In this document: positions 1 through 5,910 of the stretch, piece after piece
How positions within the stretch are numbered: position 1 is the first letter of the stretch
Layout of the letters: each line of letters starts with the position of its first letter
From: Spirochaetota bacterium
Lineage (GTDB): Bacteria; Spirochaetota; Spirochaetia; DSM-27196; PWMO01
Assembly (NCBI GenBank): GCA_009908925.1
Contig: JAAAOH010000200.1
Coordinates: 1-12,743 of the forward strand
Length of the DNA: 12,743 bases
Reading direction: 5' to 3'
Notes under the pieces: generated by a model
Databases searched by the model: none
What the model was told of the DNA's origin: nothing
Seen by the model: the letters and a program-made list of their open reading frames with translations, nothing else
Position numbers and translations under genes: made by a program

Positions 1-35
1 CGCGCTGCGGCGCCGGGTTCCGCGCTGCGGCGCCG
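1..35. repeat. Two-copy 15-bp direct repeat, 20-bp period
   Basis: Bases 1-15 and 21-35 are identical (CGCGCTGCGGCGCCG), separated by GGTTC. Each copy ends in the 8-bp palindrome CGGCGCCG. The array lies immediately downstream of the htpG stop codon and runs into the window edge, so its true copy number cannot be seen. It has no T-run on the htpG side and does not look like a standard intrinsic terminator. Confidence 0.6.
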
Positions 36-39
36 CCCC

Positions 40-1905
40 CTACGCCCGCTCGAGCACGCGGTTCATCCGCCGCACGAACTCCGCGGGCTCCTTGATCGGC
101 ACGTTTTCCACGAGCAGCGCCTGGTCGAGCAGCAGCACGCTCATGTCCTCGACGTAGCTTTCGTCCTCGGTGGTCTTGAGGCGCTTCACGAGCTCGTGGT
201 CGGGGTTGATCTCGAGGATGGGCTTCACCTCGCTCGTGTCGGTCTGCCCCATCGCCTTCAGAAGCTGCTGCATCTTCATCGTCGGATCGTTCTCGTCGAC
301 CACGATGCACGACGGCGAATCGGAGAGGCGCACCGAGACTTTCACGTCTTTCACCCGGTCGCCGAGGGCCTTTTTGATCTTCTCGACCACAGGCCCGAGG
401 TCCTGCTCCTTCTGCTCGTCCTTCTCGGCCTGGAGATCCTCGCCCGCGTCGGAGCGGTTTACCGACTTGAGCTCCGTCTCCTCGTAGGTGCCGATGGTGG
501 GAACGACCACCTCGTCGATGTCGTCATCGGCGATGAGCACTTCGATGTCGCGCTTTTTGTAGGCCTCGAGCAGCGGAGAGTTTCGCAGCGTGTTCTCGCC
601 CTCGCCGGTAATGAAGTAGATGGCCTTCTGATCGGGAAGCATGCGCTCCTTGTACTCGGCAAGGCTCGTGTAGCCGTCGGCTTTTGTGGACTTGAAGCGG
701 ATGAGCTCGAGGAGCTGATCGCGGTTCGTAAAGTCGGAGTACAGGCCCTCTTTCAGCGGGCGGTTGAATTGCTCGACGAAAGTCTTGTACTTCTCCGGCT
801 CGTCCTTCGCGATGCGGGCGAACTCCCCGAGGAGCTTCTTTACCGAGGCCTGGCGGATGTTTGCAAGGACGCGGTTCTGCTGCAGCATCTCGCGGCTGAC
901 ATTCAGCGGAAGGTCCTCCGAATCGATAATGCCGCGCACGAACCGCAGGTAGGTGGGCATGAGCTCCTTCGCATCATCGGTGATGAACACCCGCTTCACA
1001 TAGAGCTTCACGCCCGGCTGGTAGTCCGCGTAGTACATGTCGAGGGGCGCCTGCTGTGGCACGTAGAAGAGCGTCGTGTACTCGAGCGTCCCCTCGGCCT
1101 GCGTGTGGAGGTAGAGCAGCGGGTCGTTGTCGTCGTGGGAGATGGTCTTGTAGAACTCGTTGTAGTCTTCCTCGGTGAGCTCCGACTTCGATCGCTTCCA
1201 CAGCGCGGAGGCGGAGTTCACCTGCTCCTCGGTGAGGTCCTCGGACGTCACCTTGCCCTGGTCGTCGTACTCTTTCTTCGTGTAGTAGAGGTAGATCGGA
1301 AAGGCGATGTGATCGGAGTACTTCTTCACCACGTCCTGGATCTGCCAGCGACTTGCAAACTCCTTGCCGTCGTCGCTGAGAAAAAGCGTCACCGTCGTTC
1401 CATGCCCGTCCCGCTCGGCGGGTTCCAGGTCGTAGCCACTTCGACCGTCGGATGTCCATCTCCAGGCCTGCTCCTCACCGGCCTTTCGCGAGATCACCTC
1501 GACCCTGTCGGCCACCATGAAGGCGCTGTAGAAGCCGACGCCGAAGCGCCCGATGAGGTTCGAATCCTTCTTGCTGTCACCGGAGAGCTGGGAGAGGAAG
1601 TTCTTGGTCCCCGAGCGGGCGATGGTGCCGAGCTGCTCGTTGAGGTCCTGCTCGTTCATCCCGATTCCGGTGTCGGCGATGGTGATGGTGTTCTGGTTTT
1701 CCTCGTCGAAGCTTATGTCGATGCGAGGGTCGAAGTTGAAGTCCTTGAAGCTCTCATCGGCGAGGGTGAGGTACTTGAGCTTGTCGAGCGCGTCGGAGGC
1801 GTTCGAGATGAGCTCCCGGATGAAGATCTCGCGGTGCGAGTAGAGAGAGTGAATGATGAGGTCGAGCAGTTGGCTGACCTCGGTCTGAAACTCGTGCTTG
1901 GCCAT
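40..1905 (-). CDS. htpG: Molecular chaperone HtpG (bacterial Hsp90)
   Basis: This is the cytosolic ATP-dependent Hsp90 chaperone, a homodimer that remodels client proteins with DnaK. The 621 aa agree with the roughly 620-630 aa of bacterial HtpG. The N-terminal GHKL ATPase domain is complete: ELISNASDA with the Mg/ATP-binding Asn at 35, the DTGIG nucleotide loop at 78-82, and the glycine-rich lid segment GRFGVGFYSAF at 119-129. The middle domain has the conserved LNVSRE segment, whose Arg338 corresponds to the ATP gamma-phosphate arginine. The C-terminal dimerisation domain runs to the expected end. The start is well supported: MAKHEFQTEV is the usual N-terminus, and GGGACAGG lies just upstream of the ATG. 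The gene follows argA by about 130 bases on the same strand and probably has its own promoter. No CIRCE operator (TTAGCACTC-N9-GAGTGCTAA) is visible upstream. Confidence 0.98.
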   Translation of the reverse strand: MAKHEFQTEVSQLLDLIIHSLYSHREIFIRELISNASDALDKLKYLTLADESFKDFNFDPRIDISFDEENQNTITIADTGIGMNEQDLNEQLGTIARSGTKNFLSQLSGDSKKDSNLIGRFGVGFYSAFMVADRVEVISRKAGEEQAWRWTSDGRSGYDLEPAERDGHGTTVTLFLSDDGKEFASRWQIQDVVKKYSDHIAFPIYLYYTKKEYDDQGKVTSEDLTEEQVNSASALWKRSKSELTEEDYNEFYKTISHDDNDPLLYLHTQAEGTLEYTTLFYVPQQAPLDMYYADYQPGVKLYVKRVFITDDAKELMPTYLRFVRGIIDSEDLPLNVSREMLQQNRVLANIRQASVKKLLGEFARIAKDEPEKYKTFVEQFNRPLKEGLYSDFTNRDQLLELIRFKSTKADGYTSLAEYKERMLPDQKAIYFITGEGENTLRNSPLLEAYKKRDIEVLIADDDIDEVVVPTIGTYEETELKSVNRSDAGEDLQAEKDEQKEQDLGPVVEKIKKALGDRVKDVKVSVRLSDSPSCIVVDENDPTMKMQQLLKAMGQTDTSEVKPILEINPDHELVKRLKTTEDESYVEDMSVLLLDQALLVENVPIKEPAEFVRRMNRVLERA

Positions 1906-1956
1906 GGTTACCTGTCCCTTTTGTGTGCGTACGTGTGATCAATGTGCTATGCGGGT

Positions 1957-1985
1957 AAGATAACAAGCTGTGGCTCGCACGGCAA
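1957..1985 (-). promoter_or_regulatory. Possible sigma70-type promoter for htpG
   Basis: On the minus strand TTGCCG (1985-1980) is followed after 17 bases by TATCTT (1962-1957). Each box matches four of six consensus positions, and the spacing is ideal. Transcription would start near 1950, giving a leader of about 45 nt that contains the GGGACAGG ribosome binding site. The region is locally AT-richer than its GC-rich surroundings. I see no CIRCE element and no clear heat-shock sigma motif. The call rests on sequence matching only. Confidence 0.35.
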
Positions 1986-2037
1986 CGAAGACGACGCCAA
2001 CGGGGGCGGCGACGCGGGCGGCGGGGCCACGGCACTT

Positions 2038-3396
2038 TCAGCCGCCGTGACCGTTACCGCCGCCGAGCTCGTAGAGGTAGATCCGTGAGTTCCGCGCGCG
2101 GTCGTAGTGCTCGCGACGGCTTTCGGGGATGTCGCCGGTGCTCCCGCGGCGGAAGCCGAACTGCAGGAACCAGTCGGAGGTGCGGGTGGTCAGCGCGAAC
2201 ACACGCCTCAGCCCCTGTTCCCGCGCCCGCTCGAGAAGATAGGCGACAATGCGCCGGCCGATGCCGAGGTGCTTGTAGCTCTCGTCGACGGCAAGCGCGG
2301 CGATCTCGGCCATGTGCTCGCCGAATGGGTGCAGCGCGCCGCAGCCGTGGATCGAGCCGTCGACCTCGTACACGACGAAATCGTCGAGGGCGGCAACGAC
2401 GTCCTCCTCGTGGCGGGGCACGAGGTACCCGGCGGCAATGAGGGGTTTCATGAGGCGCAGCACGTCGGGTACGTCGTCACGCTCCATGCGACGAAGGCTC
2501 TGGTAGACGTTGGCGTGAACCATCGTCCCGACGCCCATGTTGGAGAAGATCTCCTTGAGGATGACTCCCTCCACCGTACCGTCAATGATGTGCGTCCGCT
2601 CCACCCCGAGCCCTGCTGCCTCGCAGGCGTGGCGTACCAGGGTGACGCCGGGATCATCCGGGCGTGTCGCCTCGTTCACCTGCACGAACTCACGCGCCTC
2701 CCCCACTGTCATGCGCGAAATGCGGCTCCCCTCCACAGCATCGACGCCCGTGGGAAGCGTGTAGCCGGCCTCCTGTCCGACCGGCGGACGGCCATCGGTG
2801 AGGAAGAAGAGCTTGGAGGAGACGAGAGCACCGCTTATGACGACCGCGAGCTCGCGGGAGGAGATGTTGTAGGGTTGACCCGAGGCATTCCAGCCGATGC
2901 AGGGGAAGATGGGCACGGTGCCCTGATCGAGGACCTGCCGCACCATGTCGGTGTTGATGCGCTCTACGATTCCCGCATCGCCGTAATCGACACCGTCGCG
3001 TACGCCCACCGCACGGGCACGCACCCAGTTGCCGATGACGGCGTTGGCGCGTTGTCCGGCAAGCAGGGTCATTACGCGGTTTGCCGTGTCGAAGGCGGCC
3101 ATCTTGATGAAGGGGGTCGCCTCGGGGCTCACCACCCGCACCTCGCCCTGCATTCGCCAGTCCACGCCGTACCGGGTGAGCACCTCGTCTATGCGGGTTG
3201 CCGCGCCGGCTACGATCACGATGTGGATGCCGAGCTGGCGCAGAAGCACGATGTCTCGCACCAGGCTCGAAAACCCGGGGCCGGTAACGACTCCCGCCTC
3301 GATCTGGAACACGAAGGTGCGCCCCTGAAAGCGGTTGGCGTAGAGAAACGCCTCGCGAATAAGCTCCACCTGTTCGCGAAGCTTGGTCTCGTCCAT
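2038..3396 (-). CDS. argA: Amino-acid N-acetyltransferase (N-acetylglutamate synthase, ArgA type)
   Basis: It catalyses acetyl-CoA + L-glutamate to N-acetylglutamate, the first step of arginine synthesis, in the cytosol. The 452 aa match classical ArgA (about 440 aa) in two-domain order. An amino-acid-kinase fold covers about residues 20-290, with FSSLVRDIVLLRQLGIH at 42-58, VIVAGAATRIDEVL at 60-73 and RDGVDYGDAG at 133-142. A GNAT domain covers about 300-445, with the acetyl-CoA loop HLGIGRR at 376-382, LTTRTSDWFLQFGF at 402-415 and PESRREHYDRARNSR at 424-438. These follow E. coli ArgA closely. In true N-acetylglutamate kinases the N-terminal loop is KxGG. Here it is IEAG, as expected for a kinase-like domain that serves arginine feedback instead of catalysis. 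The ATG lies two bases after the upstream stop with no good ribosome binding site, so translation is probably coupled. No other arg gene is nearby. Confidence 0.93.
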   Translation of the reverse strand: MDETKLREQVELIREAFLYANRFQGRTFVFQIEAGVVTGPGFSSLVRDIVLLRQLGIHIVIVAGAATRIDEVLTRYGVDWRMQGEVRVVSPEATPFIKMAAFDTANRVMTLLAGQRANAVIGNWVRARAVGVRDGVDYGDAGIVERINTDMVRQVLDQGTVPIFPCIGWNASGQPYNISSRELAVVISGALVSSKLFFLTDGRPPVGQEAGYTLPTGVDAVEGSRISRMTVGEAREFVQVNEATRPDDPGVTLVRHACEAAGLGVERTHIIDGTVEGVILKEIFSNMGVGTMVHANVYQSLRRMERDDVPDVLRLMKPLIAAGYLVPRHEEDVVAALDDFVVYEVDGSIHGCGALHPFGEHMAEIAALAVDESYKHLGIGRRIVAYLLERAREQGLRRVFALTTRTSDWFLQFGFRRGSTGDIPESRREHYDRARNSRIYLYELGGGNGHGG

Positions 3397-3398
3397 GA

Positions 3399-4421
3399 CT
3401 ACTGGTACTGTATGACGACCGGCCGCGGCTCGAGGGAGAATACTTCTTCGGGTGTCATCAGCGGATCGTCATAGCCTCCGTCCCGCCAGGATTTCGGAAG
3501 GAAGAGCTTGAAGCCTTTGAGCGGGATGTTCGTCGCCTGCACGTTGTACTCCCACGAGGCCCGCTTGTCGTCGGGCGGGCCGAAGCCGTCGGCGTTATGC
3601 ACGAGGTCGATCCGCTCGAAATCGGCACGTACGCGCTCGCGGTTCTTGATCATCCGCCAGTTGAACTGGTGCACGAGAAGCATCTTCCTGCCATCGATGT
3701 CGTTCTCGACCATGTACTCCTGCATCGAGCGCTGCACCTCATTCACCTCTTCGGCGGTCACGCTGCCGATGACCTCGTTCGGCCGGTCGGTCGACCACTC
3801 CGGATCGAAGGCGAGGTGAACGCTGTCGTACTCGAGAAACTCGAACATCGTCTCCACCGATGAAACCACATCATGCTGCCCGATCTGATGATCGAGGATG
3901 ATGACGAAATCATTCTCCTCGGCGAAGCGGATGTACTCCATGAGCTTGGCCCGCTGCAGGATGCGGACGTCCGCCTCCCTGGTCGCGGTGGCGTAGATGA
4001 TGTGGAATCCGGGCACGACCCCGCGATCGCCGTTGAACTGGTCATATTCGGCAGCGAGATTACGCAGCCGCTCGGCATTGTCCTCGATGGAGTTCTCTCC
4101 GAGGATGCCCATGCCGGTGGAAAAGGGATGACCGTAGAAGGCGACGACGTCACCGCGATCGAGGATGCCCGCCGGGCCTTCGGGCTCCGGGTCGGGCTCA
4201 AGCTCGGGCTCAAGCTCCGGCTCGGGTACCGGCACCGGCTCGATATCCTCGAGCGGATTCTCCGCGGCGGCCGCCCCCGGCTCCGCAGTCGGGTCCACGT
4301 TGGCCACGCTCCGCAAGTCCGGCTGTTCCGGCGTGGGGCCCGGTTCGGGCTCCGTGGCGGTTACGGGTCCGGCGAGAATCATCATGAGCACAAGGAGAAG
4401 CAGCGATAGTCTGGTTGCCAT
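3399..4421 (-). CDS. Secreted TIM-barrel-like protein of unknown function
   Basis: I do not recognise a named family. The 340-aa product starts with a cleavable-type signal peptide (basic MATR, a Leu-rich core at 5-18, then a VTA site near 20-22). A Pro/Glu-rich linker follows to about residue 83, then a compact domain from about 88 to the end. This domain alternates beta-like and helical segments as in a TIM barrel: VVAFYGHPF 92-100, GFHIIYATA 138-146, FVIILDHQIG 172-181, VHLAFDPEW 201-209, KMLLVHQFNW 246-255, IDLVHNADGFG 271-281 and GFKLFL 303-308. Acidic and aromatic residues sit at several strand ends (H179, D206, E208, H251, D278), as in glycoside-hydrolase-like barrels, but catalysis is unproven. 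I chose ATG 4421 because it places the signal peptide at the N-terminus. Longer in-frame starts would bury it and overlap the divergent gene. argA follows after two bases, so the two are probably co-transcribed. Confidence 0.8.
   Translation of the reverse strand: MATRLSLLLLVLMMILAGPVTATEPEPGPTPEQPDLRSVANVDPTAEPGAAAAENPLEDIEPVPVPEPELEPELEPDPEPEGPAGILDRGDVVAFYGHPFSTGMGILGENSIEDNAERLRNLAAEYDQFNGDRGVVPGFHIIYATATREADVRILQRAKLMEYIRFAEENDFVIILDHQIGQHDVVSSVETMFEFLEYDSVHLAFDPEWSTDRPNEVIGSVTAEEVNEVQRSMQEYMVENDIDGRKMLLVHQFNWRMIKNRERVRADFERIDLVHNADGFGPPDDKRASWEYNVQATNIPLKGFKLFLPKSWRDGGYDDPLMTPEEVFSLEPRPVVIQYQ
4193..4216 (-). repeat. 12-bp tandem repeat encoding a Glu-Leu-Glu-Pro linker
   Basis: The 12-mer CGGGCTCAAGCT (plus strand) occurs twice in perfect tandem, with a degenerate third unit directly after. 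It encodes the repeating ELEP part of the acidic Pro/Glu linker between the signal peptide and the folded domain of the secreted protein. The unit is a multiple of three, so slippage would change linker length without breaking the frame. Confidence 0.75.
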
Positions 4422-4432
4422 GGCGGGTGTGA

Positions 4433-4461
4433 AGTCTATCCGCTGTTTGCAAATTGGACAA
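4433..4461 (-). promoter_or_regulatory. Weak candidate promoter for the secreted-protein/argA unit
   Basis: On the minus strand TTGTCC (4461-4456) and TAGACT (4438-4433) are 17 bases apart, with four of six matches each. Only 11 bases separate the -10 box from the ATG at 4421, so the leader would be very short, and no ribosome binding site is visible. Its -35 region overlaps the spacer of the opposite promoter. It is the best candidate in this 61-base intergenic region but is weak. Confidence 0.3.
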
Positions 4462-4475
4462 GCATTGCCTATAGT
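4447..4475 (+). promoter_or_regulatory. Sigma70-type promoter for the DUF4230 pair, predicted leaderless
   Basis: TTGCAA (4447-4452, four of six matches) and TATAGT (4470-4475, five of six) are separated by the optimal 17 bases. Only seven bases lie between the -10 box and the ATG at 4483, so transcription should begin at or within a base or two of the start codon. The 20 bases before the ATG contain no purine-rich ribosome binding site. This fits a leaderless transcript. Confidence 0.6.
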
Positions 4476-4482
4476 GTAGCCC

Positions 4483-5088
4483 ATGAGTCGGCTTTCGCCT
4501 CTCGTCCTTCTGTTCATTGTGCCGCTCACCCTCCTCGCCTGCTCTGCGGAACCGGAAGTTGATATTCCCGACCTCGAACGGCGTGTCACCAATGTGCTGC
4601 GCCTCCACAGCTACGAGCACGTCTACCGCGATATTGTATATTTCGGCGAGGAACGCAGCTTCCTTTTCTTCAAAACGATGGATCGCAGGCTTCTTTTCTC
4701 GGTGGATATCATCGTGCGCGCCGGCGTGGATCTCGAGGAGGGTATCGAGGTTCTCACCGATCGCGGAAATCCCGACCGCATCGTCGTGCGCCTGCCGCCG
4801 ACACGCATTCTACGCGTGGACGCCGACGAGGCCACGATCCACCAGTATTTCTCCCGCACGCGGGGCGGCGATGTGGGATGGCTCGAGTACGGAGCGGAAA
4901 TCGAGGGCGTGAAGGAGCGCGTGCGCGCGGACGCAGTAGAGCGGGGCATCCTCGAGAAAGCAGAGGGCAACACCCGTAAGATGGTGGAGAACTTCTTCGC
5001 ACTCGCCGGCTTCGAAGAGGTCGTCTTTCGCCCCGCCGCCGGGCGGGAGCCGGGCGACGGATCGGGCGACCGGGAGATTCGGGGGTAG
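4483..5088 (+). CDS. DUF4230-family lipoprotein
   Basis: This 201-aa protein belongs, by its sequence pattern, to the DUF4230 family of envelope proteins of unknown function. Residues 1-20 form a short lipoprotein signal peptide ending in the lipobox L17-L18-A19-C20. Cys20 should be lipidated, with Ser next to it. The family hallmarks follow in order: a hydrophobic strand with VRAGVDLEEG at 78-87, a second strand with RIVVRLPPTRIL at 99-110, then a long helix with RGILEKAEGN at 154-163 leading into MVENFFALAGFEEVVFR at 167-183. The lipobox distance fixes the ATG at 4483 as the start, which puts it seven bases from a -10 box with no ribosome binding site. The next gene begins at the base after the stop and is a paralogue, so the two products probably act together at the membrane. 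Function unknown; a housekeeping envelope role is a guess. Confidence 0.85.
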   Translation: MSRLSPLVLLFIVPLTLLACSAEPEVDIPDLERRVTNVLRLHSYEHVYRDIVYFGEERSFLFFKTMDRRLLFSVDIIVRAGVDLEEGIEVLTDRGNPDRIVVRLPPTRILRVDADEATIHQYFSRTRGGDVGWLEYGAEIEGVKERVRADAVERGILEKAEGNTRKMVENFFALAGFEEVVFRPAAGREPGDGSGDREIRG

Positions 5089-5910
5089 GTGGTGCTCGGC
5101 TCGCGCGTTCTCATCAAAGTCCTGCTGCGCATCCTGCTTCCGGCAGCACTCGTCGTGGCCGTTCTCATCGCGCTCGTGCGATTCGAGATTCTCGACGCAC
5201 CCCTTCGCCGTCTCGCGGAGGACCTCGGCCTCATGAGCCGGGAGACACGCAGCACCTCACAGATCATCCTCGAGGAACTCCGGGAGGTCTACGCGCTCGA
5301 GACGGTGGAGTACATCTATCGCACCGTCTTTCCCTTCGACTACATGCCCGAGACGACCGACCTCACCGATATCCTGAATACGCTCCGCTACAACAGCGGC
5401 CCCATCGACGAGGTCCTCACCGATGATCAGCAGCTCTACTTCGACGCGTTCAATCTTGCCGATGAGGTCGGCCTCGCCGAGGAGGAGTTCATCGTGCTGA
5501 CGGTGCGTGTCTACGCCGGATTCGACCTCGCCGGAACGCCGCTCGCGGCAGGCGGCGGTGCCCCGGCTCCCGAGCCGGACGTGGTCACCGTCGACACCGA
5601 CGAGGAAAGCGGGCGTCGTCAGGCGCGGATCGGGATGCCGCCGGCAGAGGTCACCGACATCCTCATCGAGGACGTCGACCCGAGCACCTACCACTACCCC
5701 GATGTCGGCCTCGACGCCGAGGGCTGGCGCAAGGTGGCCGCTTTCGTCTCCGAGCACGTCGAGGCGCGCACCATCGAGGAGGGCATCCTCGAGGACGCGA
5801 GGAGAAACGCACGGGACCTGGTGCGCAGTCTTCTCCTCTCGGCAGGGATCGATCAGATCTCTTTCGAGAACGAACCGAAGAGCTCGGCAAACTCCGAGGA
5901 GCGGCGGTAG
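5089..5910 (+). CDS. DUF4230-family protein with N-terminal membrane anchor
   Basis: The product is 273 aa, a paralogue of the preceding lipoprotein. A single transmembrane helix lies at about residues 8-30, without a lipobox, so the rest probably faces the periplasm. Matching blocks are VRVYAGFDLAG at 139-149 (VRAGVDL in the partner), ARIGMPPAEVTDILIEDVD at 179-197, and the C-terminal helix EEGILEDARRNARDLVRSLL at 230-249 followed by AGIDQISFE. An Ala/Gly/Pro-rich loop at about 150-166 and the region at 40-130 are expanded relative to the partner. Translation starts at GTG 5089 or the adjacent GTG 5092; 5089 directly abuts the upstream stop, which suggests coupling. The last 58 bases overlap the end of the convergent glycosidase gene. 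Co-expression and heteromeric assembly with the lipoprotein are inferred from adjacency and shared domain. Confidence 0.83.
   Translation: MVLGSRVLIKVLLRILLPAALVVAVLIALVRFEILDAPLRRLAEDLGLMSRETRSTSQIILEELREVYALETVEYIYRTVFPFDYMPETTDLTDILNTLRYNSGPIDEVLTDDQQLYFDAFNLADEVGLAEEEFIVLTVRVYAGFDLAGTPLAAGGGAPAPEPDVVTVDTDEESGRRQARIGMPPAEVTDILIEDVDPSTYHYPDVGLDAEGWRKVAAFVSEHVEARTIEEGILEDARRNARDLVRSLLLSAGIDQISFENEPKSSANSEERR

Noticed and set aside
196..1938. 580-codon plus-strand open frame opposite htpG
   Set aside because: It is exactly antisense to a complete, highly conserved htpG. Its translation is Val/Leu/Glu/Arg-rich without motifs, as expected from the mirrored codon bias of a GC-rich gene.
1906..2037. 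Rho-independent terminator after argA or a CIRCE heat-shock operator before htpG
   Set aside because: The GC-rich stretch forms no clean inverted repeat with a T-run, and no TTAGCACTC/GAGTGCTAA pair is present.
2107..3474. 455-codon plus-strand open frame opposite argA
   Set aside because: It is antisense to a well-supported argA and has no recognisable domain or ribosome binding site. It is explained by GC-rich codon use.
4422..4592. Longer N-terminus of the secreted protein, including a start at 4484 with a CPIC motif
   Set aside because: It would place residues ahead of a clear signal peptide and run through the divergent promoter and into the DUF4230 gene. ATG 4421 is simpler.
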